64,000 bases of DNA, from the NCBI GenBank assembly GCA_900239685.1, contig OENT01000554.1, forward strand, positions 1 through 64,000, given 5' to 3'. The position numbers and the translations under genes are program-made. The notes below the pieces were generated by a model. It ran no database searches and was not told the origin of the DNA. It saw only the letters and a program-made list of their open reading frames with translations. The DNA is from Rotaria macrura (Eukaryota > Rotifera > Eurotatoria > Philodinida > Philodinidae). The first letter of the stretch is position 1, and every line of letters begins with the position of its first letter. Positions 49,525-63,222 of this stretch are shown piece by piece.

Positions 49525-52500
49525 CTATGGCTGAAAATTGCCATCGGCACTGTCATCATCTGAATCGATCATAACTTTTCGACGTTTATTTGTTCCTCCA
49601 GATTTTTTCTTCGTTTTTGATGGTACTGATGTGGTTGGTAATAATTCTGGTATAGATTGCACTGTATCATCTGTATCGGTATCGAATGCAAGTAGATAAC
49701 GTTTAAAATCTGCAAAATCTTTTAAAATTTGTTTACGTCGTTGAATATTATCCAGATGATTGAATGGTTTTATTGTATCGAGAATTATTTTTGGTTCAAA
49801 TTTAACATTTATTTTACGTGTTATTATTGGTCGATCAGTTATCTTACTACTTTCTGTGTGATCGTATTCAGTTATTTTTGTGTCATTTAAACTATATACA
49901 TCTTTAAGATAAGATTTTAATAATAACAATAACAATGTTGATTTAGATGTACGCAAACATTGATTTAATTCATCAATGATTGTATCAGATAGATTTAAAA
50001 TCTTTTCATCTAATTTATTTATATCAATACCTTCATCATCATCCGTGTAGTCTAAATATTGTTTTAATAGATCACGAAATTGTTGTAGTTGTGCTGAACC
50101 ACTAACACTAACTGTTAAATCAATTTGTTCAATTAAATATAAAGGTTCATCTTGCACTTGATATGGAAAATACGCTAGATTATCTGCAACAAACAATTGT
50201 TCTTCAAGTGTAGTTGATGTTGTTGTTGTTGCATCATTATCAAACATTTTTAATAATTGAGATATTAAACCACGACGATAAACTCGTGATGAACGTATTA
50301 ATGAATAAAGAAAATGATTTACTGAACAATATGGAGATTGTTGATTATTTGCGGGAGTTACTGGTACTTTTGTCATGCCTAAAACAACAAAAAATAATTT
50401 CTTATTCACATATCAAAAGTAGAAATACTTATGTTATTGTCGTAATCGAAAAATAGACCGGGAAATATTTTGAATAAGAATCAGTTGACAGATTCATTTT
50501 TTTATTTTCTACTATTTGAAATAATCGAATGGTGAAAGACAATTTGCTTCTGCTTTTTTTCATCAAATCTTCTCTATCTAACCATATAAGACATAGTATT
50601 GCTTAGAATTTTTCGATTCGTGAAAATGTCTTCTTACAAACACTCAAATGTATCGATGATATCTATTAAATTGTTTAGAAGCCTACATGCGTACTATACA
50701 ACAAGAAACTGTAAGTAGTAGAATGATTATGTTCAAACATAGCTAGACTAAAATTCGATATGTGTTTCAAGATTATGCATTTATTTTGATGAGGTTCAGC
50801 AAAATTTTTTTCTCCCAAGTGACACATTCTATTTGAAAGATTCATTAATTATATTTAAACTGTAGCATATTTGTTGGTCACGTCTAACCATAGATATTGT
50901 GAACTTAAGTCATAAATTCAAACAAACGTATAGATATTATCAATCTAGATTCTATTCTTAAATATGAAGTCACTTTTCAAACGTAATCTTTGTTTCTTAT
51001 GAAGAAAATTTCTCACAAATATGACTCTTACCTCTAATAACATCACACGATGAAGTTGTTTGTTGATTAGTTTTATTATTGCTCGCTATCGCAAGTAATT
51101 TTTGTAATTGATAACTCATTTTAAATCCATGCATAACTTTTGTTTGTATGATACCTGGATTTGTTTTATCTAAATCTTGCAGATTTTGTTCAGCACTTTG
51201 TTGTATTGTTGTATCCCGATCAGTTGTCATTGCAATGAGATATGGAATAAATTGTACTGGATGAACAAGACCTTGTTCTAATATACATGTGACAACTTTT
51301 CTGACACATTGACGAATTGTTTCATCTTCACTTGAATATGTATCTAATACAATACGTAAATAACATTGTGCTATTGAACTAGCCATTTCTGAATGTACAT
51401 CAGTGGTATCTTTAAGATTGGCACCTGTCGGGCCACTAGCATCATTGCTATTATCATCATCGTGTGTTGTTACAGAATTTATTGTTGATGTTGTATGGAG
51501 ATAATCAACATCTTGCTCAGCCATACGACGTATACAATCACGAAAGTATTCCTCTAAATTAATTAAAACTTGACATCGTAATTGTGCAGCAGCTGGACGA
51601 CGATCAACTAAATATGTGTGATATAATTGACGAACTGTATCGCGTATAAGATACTGTCCATAGCGTTGTAAAAAGAAACCAAGACCAACAAGCGATTTTA
51701 ATTTAACAACAGATTCAGGACGTTGAACGAGAAATATGAACAATTGAAAAAGATCATCAACAGAGAACTAAATGAAAACATTATTAGAATATAATATTTG
51801 TCATCATCCAGGTATTGGTAGAAAAAAAAATACAGCACAAAAAAAAACAACACAATTAAGCAACTTGAGATCCGATACAATTTAAACTCGAGTAGGACTT
51901 AGGACAATTGAAAAGTAAACAGTCATGTTTTTTGAAACTCTATCATCCTTGTTGGACAAGTTATTCTTTCAAAATGGTTGAAATTACAATCACGAGTTAA
52001 TTACAAGTTGATTAACACTGTTCAAATGCTACTTTATTTTACTATTTGCCTGAGTAGATTGATATTTTATAACTACAAATTGAAATGAATACAAGTAGAC
52101 TACATCTTACTCTTAGCATCGAGGCGTGTTAAAAAAATGAATATAGAACAGTCTTTGTAGCAATGGTTCATAGGCTATGTTTTATATCTGTGTATCAGAG
52201 CGTCATTGGCGTTGAAACCACTTTTTCAAAGATTAAATCCGAAGATTTCGTCGCATACGGATACCAAAGAAGTGCTAGCAATATCTCATCGTATCAGAAT
52301 TGATTAAACTGAGTAAAAATACCAAGTCAGCCAGTATCTACCTATCGGTACATTACTTGTTACAACAATATGATAACTAAACTAGAGTAAGAAAAATATA
52401 TATATATATTGAATGGAATCATACCAACCATAGACGTTCTGAACAATGTCAATGTGTTAATCATTAGATTTGACCACAAATATGAATGATAAATGAAATA

Positions 52501-55500
52501 TGATAGAAAACTATTCCCTTTCGACCTATATGAAAGTTTCGACGCATGCTTCAAAACTTAAAATCTATCTAACACGTATTGAGAGAATTTATTACATAAA
52601 TTCATCGCTAGCTCAACACTTTTCTAATATGTACATTGCAATTTCTGCATAACTTCAAGAAAAAAAAGAAAAAACATAATTTATTTACTTCGAGATCATC
52701 AAATTCGTGTTTTTCCACATCGAAGTATTTGCATAAAACTCCAAGAATGTAAATGGATCTAGCTAGTTGTGCACTGCCTTTGAATTCTTCATTTGGATTT
52801 TCTAATATTTTCTGTTGACATTGCACGACAATAGCTAGAAAAGAATTTTACGTCAACAATACAATTAATAAACTCGTGTGTTTTTTTGTTTCAAGTTATT
52901 CACTTACAATGATACCGTCCGAAAACTTCTTTAACAAGTTTAGTATTTTTCGATAAACGAATAACAGCTGATAAACAAGCTATGCTTGAATGTATAACTA
53001 ATTGTCCACTAACAAGAAGAAGTTTCGTTAAACTTCCTTCTAATGAATAAATAATACTGGCCGAAGCTGATTTCATTAATGGTACGGTAAATTCAAGTAT
53101 TTTTGCTACGTATTGAACAATAATATTATCATTATATGATGTACATTTTATATTTAAATATTCAACTATAGTTGATACATGTGGTAGAACATGTTCGGGT
53201 TTAGCTTTACCTAATGCATAGAGTGCTATAAAGGTAGCAACCATTTTATTTGATGAAACCTACATGGAAAAAAAATTTTGATTGTTTTAGTATTAGCATA
53301 GGACAAGAAAAAAAGAACGATGTTTTTTTTTCATCAAACTAACTTGATCGTTTGCTGATTCAATTTTAAGTATTGATTCGACTAATTCATTAATGATATC
53401 TTGTATAGCTTTTAGAACATCTTTACGTTGTTCTCGAACTTTTTTCTTATCGTCGATTGATTGTTTATCATTTGTTTGAAGAAATTCTTTAACTAGATTT
53501 TCTAACCATGTATAATTTTGTTTTTGTGCATCAACTAAGACGTCAATTATAGTTTGTACACGTTGTCGAACATCTTGTTGATTACGTGTTGGAGAAAACC
53601 ATAGCTGTTGAAATGTTTCAAGTACCAATTTACGTATAGATTCTTCATCATGTATACGTCGTAATAAGCGTGAACATATGTCAGGTGTACGAGTAAAACT
53701 TGGTTGAGTTAAACAAACATCACGAAATATTTTAACAACACGTTTTCGCACACTAACACCTATGATAAAAATGAAAATTTTATTAGACGACAATGACTAA
53801 TAATCAATTGTAGGAATGTGACGAAAATAATACCACTGGTCTTCAACTTACACGAAGACAAGACTAATAAACAGAGTATACTTGTTACAAGGTGAACAAA
53901 AGTGCAAAAATAGATGATTTGGAGTCTGTAGGCAATTAAAATGAATTGAGATTTTGCCAACATAACATTCGTCAATACATAGAGTCGAACGTTTTTTAAC
54001 AAAACACGACATTCAATGTAAATGAAAATTTTCCATCGTCTACATTCATTATGGATATAAGCGATAATCTATAGATGTTATTCTAGCAATACTATTTTCA
54101 ATTTTCACGTGTATTCTACTGAAATATTGTTTCATGATAACTGGAAAAAATTCACCACAATTTTATCAAACCCCATCAAGAAAACAACTTGAAACCTTGA
54201 CTTTCACCGAAGAAAAGTCTACTTGAGAGATACACTTATTCTTTTTTAGAGAATGAAATACGAACTGAAACTTTCATCGAATAGAAGATACCAGAAAAAA
54301 ACTGTTCCTATATGCTATGTTATCTATGAGAAAGTGTTTCGACCCTATTATCTCTGCAAAAAATAGTATTAAAATTTATAATCCACATAGAACTGTAAAG
54401 ATCTTTTCCAGATGATTCAGTCTTTGCATATTGAGTAAGATTTTAAGGAAAGCAATCTTTTTTAAAATACTAATTCATATGAGACTATGAAACAATTGTG
54501 TAAGAAATGATTTATATATCTTGAATTGAATTTTGAAAGAAGCAAAATGTCATGCATCGAAAATTAATCATTTAGAAAGTTACTTTAATTCGTACTAGTA
54601 ATCAATGATTCTCTTCAGAAATAAATCGATTTTATTCTTAACATTTGTTTTACCTGTATCGATACTTCGTTCGCAAAGAACATCATAATACTGTAGAATA
54701 AGTTCTTGTTTTTGTACAATATATCTTCCAATAAGATCGATAGCTGCTTCTCGTACGCTTATACTTTTATCAGTTAAACCAACTTTAACACATGATTTAA
54801 TATCATTACGAGCTAGAACTGTTGGATCAGCTTCAACAACTGTACATAAACATTTCATAGCTTTACTACGAATATTTGTACCAGCTTCAGATTGAAATAT
54901 GGCTGCTAATTGTTTAAGATAAACATCGAATGTTTTTAAGAATGGTCTATTCGATGTTAAATACCGCATCAATAGACAAATATCATCATATTCAATATCT
55001 AACGTATATCGTTGTTGTTTACGTGCTGTTTCAGGCATTGAAAGAATTTTTAATATAGAAATTTTTTCCGTTTTTTTCATATCAATTTCATCTTCCATGG
55101 ATATAGATGGTTTTGCATTGTTATTATTCATAGATTCATCAACATCGTCATCAACTATTTCTAATTGACCAGATTTCATCCGTCTTGTTAATGTTTGAGT
55201 TAAACGCTCTACTGTTAAGTTTATGTCACGAATCCATTGGCCAATATGAAACATTTTGGCATACTAAAATCAAGAGAAAACAAAATTCTTAACTTTCCCA
55301 AATGAATCCAACGATTAAATTTAGTGATGCTCGAAAAATAGCATTAGTCATTATATAAATGAAATTCTTATCAAACGACTATTTCATTTCAGATATGAAG
55401 AACATCGATGAAACGATATGTAGACGACAATTGGATCAGTTCCTATCAATTATAGTTTAATTTGAATAATTTTATCTCACAACGATTTCAAAGAATACTG

Positions 55501-56485
55501 ACTATTTCGTGTTATCTCTAATTCGAAAAATAAAGGTTTACATTTTGCAAAACGATGTTGTCATTATAAATATATAGCATTTCTTTGACTCTACGCAAAA
55601 TACTTAAGCGATTATATGCATAACGAAAACTTACATGACTTGTTTGATCACTTAAACTTAATTCATTAAGATAAATAACCAAACTACGATGATATCGTAA
55701 TGGATCAGTTTTGTAAACTTCCATAACATCTTCATCTAATTCGATACTTGTTAAAGTCTACAGCAAACACATAGAAAGAAAACAGTGGTCATCATTTCTC
55801 AGTTAGAAATAAACCAAAAGGTTACTTTATGAACGATTTGATCAAGTTTATCTTGATTTTCTTTGGAATTCAAAACATCATTGTCAATCGTATCTTTTCT
55901 TAATTGTGCAGCAACTGAACCTAAATAGTCTAGTGATTGTAAACGTATGTTAATTGGTAATGAATGATTTGAAAAATTCGTCATTAGTATTCGTGATAAT
56001 AATGTTAGAAGAATTTCAGATGCTGGCCATTCAGGACGATTAGCCGTTACAAGTAAATCAGCAAGAAAATTTTCAAATACAATTCGATAATCATCTTCAC
56101 CTTGTTTTGTTCCACACGAACGAAAAAATAATGTTAAAAATTTAAACGCTAAATTTTGTGCTGTTGAATATGTATTTAATAAATTTAATTCATTTGTTGT
56201 ATCAATCATGTTTAAATTTGCTCTTGATCCTAACGATACAGGTGCATGGACCAAGTGCATGATTAGAGCTGTAAACATTTGTATGGATTCGCCCGATGGT
56301 AAACGATAACATCGGAGACTTTTTTTACTTGTTGGTAAACGTGCAATCGATAAGAGAAGATCTTCAAGAATTGAATCACGATGATGTTCATAACGAGAGA
56401 ATAATTCCGTCAAAATACGTAATGAATGTGCTTGTATATCAACAATATTTTCCACATAAATACAACTGACAGTAAACGAAGAAAT
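49525..56485 (-). other. NIPBL: NIPBL HEAT-repeat hook (exons 11-18)
   Basis: Conserved blocks in order: SRYEHHRDSILEDLLLSIAR and RLPTSKKSLR (exon 11), YDDICLLMRYLTSNRPFLKT and RSKAMKCL (exon 13), GVSVRKRVVKIFRDVCLTQP and DEESIRKLVLETFQQLWFSP (exon 14), VAKILEFTVPLMKSAS (exon 15), LGVLCKYFDVE (exon 16), GLVHPVQFIPYLIAM and KMSYQLQKL (exon 17), IADNLA-type VADNLAYFPYQVQDEPLYLI and LTVSVSGS (exon 18). The exon 11 acceptor was chosen at 56485 because it alone keeps phase and yields ISSFTVSCIYVENIVD. A less conserved Asp/Asn/Thr insert lies in exon 17. Confidence 0.93.
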
Positions 56486-59400
56486 CTTGAACAAAGAAGA
56501 AAAAAAAAAGAAATCTTGAGTCTTGATTGCAATGAGATAAGATTGATCATGAAAAGAATATCGACTTATCCGGTATTAGATATGATTCGTCATAAAAGAT
56601 TGGATTAGATGTAGTAGTGTTTGATTTGGATGCATTTTTAACAAATAGTTATTCGAGATAAATCATGATTTTGAAGAATAACCTTCTCTAGAAAAGCTTT
56701 ACAAATCTTTGATGCATCAATTTACCGGCAACATGTCGAGCACTAGTTCACCTATTACGAATCAGTGTAAAGATCGTTTTTTTATCCCTACAAGAATCAT
56801 TTGAGATGTTTTCAGATACGTATAGCTGAAGACGATGTAGCAGTCTCGATATCGATTAATTCTTTTGATTTTGTTTAGATTTGTTACAAACAAGAATATG
56901 CGATGAATGCATCTAATTTACAACTCATAGTTTTTCGATTAGAAAAATACAATTTTCTAAATCAAGATTTACACAAAACTACAGCGTGTTAACTTTTAAT
57001 AGGTCAGTGACATTTCAGTCGATTCTTCATTTATATTCAACGATCACTCTCTTTAAGTCAAGCTATGCAAAACTACTTTCATAATTTATGAGACGCATCG
57101 TGCACTTACTCAATCAGGACTGTACCTAACTCGTTCCTAACTCTATCCTAGATTTGACTATTAATATGAAATATGGATTCATGATTATCGATGCACTCAA
57201 TATTTTCTTGAAAAATGGTAGGATAATCAATGATTCAAAAGACAAATTTACTTGGCACTTTGTTCAAAACCATTTCATTCTATGCAATTGTGATGAATAC
57301 TTCTCTGACTTTTAACAAGAATTTACTACTAAAGAGATCTTAAATGACAGAATCGAATCCATATAAATTTTTCAATGTCTAGTTGTGTTCAACAGAGTAT
57401 GTCTCACAGTTCTCCATCAGATATGTAACGCCATCTATTGAAATAAGAAATCATCTACATCAACATGCTAATAGTCAATCATGTTGTTATTCATAATTTC
57501 AAGAAAGTAATTAGACTATAATTATTATGTTGTTAAATATAAAACTAACTTACAGCTAGAATAATTGTATCTGTATATTTTCCGAGTGGCATTAGATCTG
57601 TAATTCCTTGAAAAAGTGAAACAATTTTATTGTAGAGTATTTGAACTTGTTTGCATTTTGTTCCAGTCACTTTCGAACGTTTTTGTTTTGTTAATGAAGG
57701 ATCTTAAGAATGAAAAGATTTTTTTTAATTTCTCTCATTATAATTAGTTATTCATTTTCTTTTCAAAATTACCTTTTAACGTATTATCATTTCTGTACAA
57801 TGGATCATATTCAGGAAAGATTGTTTTAGCTAATTGTGCTTTTACAAACAACGCTGTATGTTCAATGACATGTTCAATGAGAATTTCTTTTGGCATATTA
57901 TCTGTTGTCATTATATTCAAACTTATTTCACAAGCATTTGCACACATCGTTAAACGTTCAAACACTAAATCTCTCCATATTCGTTCTTCTTCTTCATTTG
58001 CTTGTTCATCGTTAAGATCATGTTTTAATATAGGACTTATTTCAATACCTTGTTTAATACGCAACGATAAAATTTCCAATAGACGTTTTAATTTCATTCG
58101 ATCAATCCGTGACATATATGTTGAAAGTTTCAATTTTTCTGATAATATTGCCATTTCATCTAATGTATGATCAGACAGTAATAAATCAAGATAATGATCA
58201 TCAATTGTTTGTTCAAATTGCTCATGATGACGTTCATAATCATCACTAAATATATCTAACAATTGTATAAAACGTTGATAAGATGTATTTTCTTGTGGAT
58301 CAGCATCAATATCTAATGCTTTACGTGCTAAACGATCACGTGTCTTTTTATTTAATGCACTCATAACATCAATTGAATTTTGATTCACAGAATTATCATT
58401 TGCACGACGTATACGCTTTTTTAATGGTTGTTGTTCTTCGTCATTGTCTAAATCATTGCCATCATCATTGTCATTGTCATTATCATCTTCGTCATCTTCC
58501 GTTGATAAACTTCGAACTCGTTTTTTCTTCGGCGAATTATTTACAGATGCTGTATTACTATTTGCTGACCGACGTTGTCGTAGTAAACGTTCACCAGAAT
58601 TATTATCAAGTGAATAGCCATCTTGTAATAATTCTTTTATTAAATCAGGTGTAAAATCAGCTGGTAAATGATTTAATTGTTGAGAAATATTTGGCTTTAG
58701 TGAACGTGGTTTCGAAGGTGATACATTCTTCATGGATGCTAAAATCAAGTAAGAAACATTCATTTACAAGACCAAATGAGTTCGAATGGGAGAAGAATCA
58801 TAACTGTGAAAAATGAAAATGAGCGCGTTTATGTATATAAGCACTAGAAAAGAGGTATTCGTTTTATTGACTGTGTCGATAGATATGATTGATTTAACAC
58901 GGTCTCGTATAGTGTTACATCAGCCGTACTTGATTGATTCACAAGTTCTTTATCGAATCTAACATATTTATCTGTTTCTAGGCTCAACTATTTACGAGAG
59001 AAAAAATATTGATTTTTTTTACGACTAAATATGGACGGAAGACGATTTTCCGACTAACATTTTCAGAGTAGAGACGTCTTCATACAATGACGTTGGAGGC
59101 AAACATAAACATAAGACTCTAATGAAATAACTTTTGATTCAAGTCTAGAGGGATAATTTTACCAGTGCATAGAAAAAAAAATTATTTTTCTGTAACTTTT
59201 ATTTCTATTTTGATTATAGACTTTCTTGTAGATAAAAGTTACTTTCATTGTTTTATGAGACGATGAAAATGTTCACTGTTTTTACAGAGCGATTGAAAAG
59301 ATTATTCTTCTGAATCTATCTGTAATTATTTGATCTAACTAAACTTCTTAATACTTAGTCGATTTGAACGAAATAAAAACGCTACATAAATTTATTTTTC

Positions 59401-62400
59401 TTCTCTCTCATCGTCACTATAAAGTTGCCAATAATTCAATAATCCTAAATGGTGTCACTAATAGTGACAGTTGATTTGCTAATATCCCAAGTTTTGAGAC
59501 TTCAAACATGAATCTTTTAGTATCAGAAAAAAAAACTAATAATTATCAATGTAGTTTTTCCTAAATTATTTGTTCGGTCCATTTAAACTAACGATCATTT
59601 TGTAAATGTTACCGCGACAATAGAACCAGCATTTCACTGAAATCATTTATAGAGAAAATTCATGATTGAATATTGATTTTTTTCTAGTTTTGAAATTTCA
59701 TTAAATAAATTTCTGTCCGAATTCTATATTTCTTTGAATAGATATCATTTGAATTCGAACAAATGGCTGAATATAGAAAAATCAGAGATAGAGAGAGAAT
59801 ATTTAATTCTATCTTTTGTCATGACATATATTTATGTTTACGAATTGTACATAAAATTTATTCTAAAGTAAAATAAACGAGTAGTACGAATGCGAGAACA
59901 ATATGTTATTTATTGTTGTTTCACGGAACATGGATGCAAACGTTAATACTTTACAGGCTTAGATGACAAAAATCAAGGTGGATGTACGATATAGCTACGT
60001 ATCTATTTTCTATACCTGAATCTTCATGTTGTATTTTGTGAAGATTAATTCGTATTTTTTCTATTTGTTGAAGTGGTTGTTGAGGTAGCTCTTGTTTAAC
60101 AATTGGATCTGAGAAAAGAAAGATATTGCTTGAACATCTACTAATAATTAAATACATATTTATCTCTTACTCGGTTTCTTTGTCATATCGTCTTTTAAAT
60201 GATGATTTGTTACTGTTTGTACGTTTTTAATTGTGAGTTCATGTGATTGCAACGCATCGATCTAGACGAAAGAAATGCAAAATATATTGTACATGTTTTT
60301 CGTTATCTAACGGTTTTTATACGTTGTGATATTTTCAAAACTACGACGAGAGAAAATAAAACGGTTGATCACACGTGGAAGAATGTTATCTTTTCTGGTA
60401 CGTTTCTGTTTTGTTTATTCGATAGATTCAAAGATGATTTTTGAAATCGTTCGATAAAGTTATAAAGAAAATTTTTGTATTTCTTCTCTTGATTTAATTC
60501 TCTATTGAAGCCGAATGTTCGATTCGATTTCGGATGAACAATCAGGATGGATTAGAAAAAGAATTTTCATCATAACTCTTGTTACACTTCTATTAACTAT
60601 TCATCGTACACTTAAAATCTAATATCCATCTCAACACATCCTCGGCCATCTTCCATAGAAAATTCAAATCGAATAGATGTTTCCCTTGAATAAAAAAGAA
60701 ATAGTATTCATCACAAGTATCTGCCAGCTGTGAAATGATCATACAATAGTAAATGTTGTATAGAATCTTAAGTAGATGTTCTCTACAGGAAAGGTGAACA
60801 TCTCTATTTTCAACAGTAGCCGTCTTTCGATGATCGACATGATCATTCTTCGATAGAGGGACTTGTCCGAGCCTAGATAAAAGTCTCATAACTCGAAAAG
60901 ACTTTAAGTGAAAACTTCGATTTGATTTAAAAAAAAACATCAGTCTAGGTGAGTGTTAACATTCACAAAATACGAAGTCAAGATTCAGACTATTCAAGCA
61001 TTTTATTTGTCAAAGTTTCTTTCTTCAATTGAACCAGCATTTCATGCAGTTTTCAATAACAAACCATGATATCGATCAGGTCGCACCACATGGGAAATCG
61101 AATGTTTGACTTGCATGATCAGAGCTCGTAATCATTAATATATCTCCCTTTTTCGAGTATTCCATTCAAAAAGATCGACTAGTATTTCCTGAATACATAC
61201 AAACTTCACTCATCATCAATCTTCAGAAAAAATAACAGTTAAGAAAACGAAGATTTGCTCTTATGAATCACTGTCAAGAAGGATTTCATTCCTACAAAAA
61301 GAAAGCTTTCTTTTCAAAATAAGAGCTCCTTTGAAATTCGAATACTTGACAACAGGACACAGACCATTAAACTATTCGAAATTTTACTATTACTTAGCAA
61401 ATGAGCAGTATATCAATCGGAAAAATATTTGACAATCGTAGATTTTATCTCGCAAGTTCAATGAATATTCATCAAGTGAGCCTTGAATATGACTCGGGAA
61501 TCACATAACTATCTATCTTATTATGTATGGATTCAGAACAGTATAGAAATGATTTGAATTTATATACCGGTTTTTGAAAATTAGATTCACTATTTGATGT
61601 TTTTTGCGGTGAAGCTTGTTGGTGATTATTCGATAATGATGATGAAGATGATGATATCATTGGATGTCCAGTGTTCATTGAACCTATTGGTGAAGATATA
61701 ATAGGATCTTTTGGTAAAGGTGGTACAACAGCTGTCGGTCGTGTTGGACGATGAGAAACAAGTGAAGATGCTTGTGGATAAATCATTGGCTGACAATCAG
61801 TTATCTGATTTGCTGTTGTTACTGCTGCTGTTGTTGATGTTGTTGTTGTCGCTGTAGTTGTTGTTATAGTTGGCATAAATGCACGTGAAGAATAAGCTAG
61901 AAATTATTGAATGTAAAAAAATGATTATCAATCTTTCAGATTTTTAATTATCCATTTCGTCTTACGTGATGCCGATGATGCTGTTGTTTGACTGTATCCA
62001 CTATTACTTGGACTAACTTGTTGAGGAAAATGATGACTTGGATAATGTGGATATGGATTAGTCGGTGATCTAAAGTCGATTATATGCTAACATATGAAGA
62101 ATGCTCGTTTTCTTAAATAATACTAACGAAAAAGGGCGTGAAAATGTTGTTGGAGTATGACAAATGCCTTAGTAAAAAAAGAAAAAAAAGAATTTATTAT
62201 GAAGCGAATATGACAATCGTCGAGCAATTTTTTCTTTTGATACCATTAAAAATATTAGGATTGTATTGAGTAGTTGTTTGCAAAAGAGGAGGTAATGCAT
62301 GCATTGGGGGTGGAATTGGATCTGACGGTTGACGGAGTGTTCTAAGAAAATAAAAATTTCATCCTTAATGCTGCATGATAACTACGAGCAAAGTTTTCCT

Positions 62401-63222
62401 TTTTACATGGATGTTGCTGTATTTGCAACAATTGAAAGTTTATGTGCAAGTTGCTGTGCTAAGGAACCATCACGACAGTTCAGTAACATGGATGTGTACT
62501 CAGCTGTACTACTATCGACAATGCGTTCCATGCCTGGATTAGCCAATGATAATATCGGTAATTCACGTACAACTAAATGAAAATAGATAAGAATAAATAT
62601 TTTTTGTTTAAAAAGCCTTTTTTCTTGTCGAAATGCAAACCATCATTGAGCGGTGTTGAAGTTATCAAATTGATGGATGGTAAATCCATATTGAGTAGTA
62701 TAAAACTTTTGACGTTTTGGTTCTTCTGTTGTTTGTTAAATTTATATAGACTAGAGAAATATTTTTATATGCAAACAGATAATCGAATCTATACGGATAT
62801 ACAAGACGAAAAGAAACAACGAATAAATGTTATTTATTGTTTGTTGTTTTATGTTCTTTCTTTAATAGGTTTTTTTTTATTCACGTCAAAGTAATTGACC
62901 AATAGAAAACAGTGGGAGAAGAAAGAACAGGAAAAAAATCAATTGTCATCTTGCGACATCGTTCTGTTTGTAAATGATACAAGAAAAGAGAAATCATTCT
63001 TTTTTTTCTATGATAGTGTCATGATGGCCTCCATAGTAGCTATAAAAATAAATTTAATTATTTGAAAAAATTCTTACTTGTCTTATTAACATAGATGACA
63101 AGCGAGATGAATGTACAAGTTACTAATTGTGAAGTGAAACCTATTTTTTTATTTAAATTCAAATAAAGAGACTTACAATTTTTTGTTTTGCACTGACCTG
63201 AAGTTTCCATGAGAAGTTTCAT
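49525..63222 (-). CDS. NIPBL: Cohesin loader NIPBL (SCC2/Nipped-B), 18 exons
   Basis: NIPBL with MAU2 loads cohesin on chromatin and stimulates its ATPase and loop extrusion. Exons 5' to 3': 63177-63222, 62407-62572, 62244-62341, 62128-62167, 61966-62069, 61568-61896, 60171-60261, 60016-60108, 57773-58738, 57554-57702, 55826-56485, 55542-55757, 54654-55263, 53344-53759, 52908-53259, 52689-52834, 51032-51767, 49525-50378. All junctions are GT-AG with matching phase, 2,023 aa. The N terminus (about 16-70) matches the MAU2-binding segment, followed by a Pro/Gln/Ser/Thr-rich region. A basic-acidic linker (about 375-430) leads to the HEAT-repeat hook (about 470-1990) and a basic tail ending SDDDSADGNFQP. 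Human NIPBL is about 2,800 aa; the disordered N-terminal half is shorter here. Two in-frame ATGs are possible (63222 or 63210). Confidence 0.95.
57554..58738 (-). other. NIPBL: NIPBL linker and start of the HEAT region (exons 9-10)
   Basis: Exon 9 begins ASMKNVSPSKPRSLKPN. It contains a KKKRVR basic cluster followed by a run of Asp/Asn/Glu and KKRIRR, which fits a bipartite nuclear localisation signal. It ends with the diagnostic block ERIWRDLVFERLTMCANACE, SLNIMTTDNMPKEILIEHVI and IFPEYDPLYR. Exon 10 continues QKRSK and KYTDTIILA. These strings are the clearest NIPBL signature in the window. Confidence 0.92.
60016..63222 (-). other. NIPBL: NIPBL N-terminal block (exons 1-8)
   Basis: Exon 1 is only 46 nt and is accepted because its GTAAGT donor and phase lead into VRELPILSLANPG in exon 2. 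That exon also carries LNCRDGSLAQQLAHKLS, matching the conserved ACRDDxLxxxLxxSL segment of NIPBL. Exons 3-6 are Pro/Tyr/His/Ser/Thr-rich, with a Thr run (TITTTTATTTTSTTAA) in exon 6. Exons 7 and 8 encode short charged segments. Long introns: 62573-63176, 60262-61567 and 58739-60015, without recognisable content. Confidence 0.8.

Noticed and set aside
62329..62580. Plus-strand 83-codon frame beginning MTECSKKIKISS
   Set aside because: It is the antisense of NIPBL exon 2, which has better support from phase and the LNCRDGSLAQQL match.
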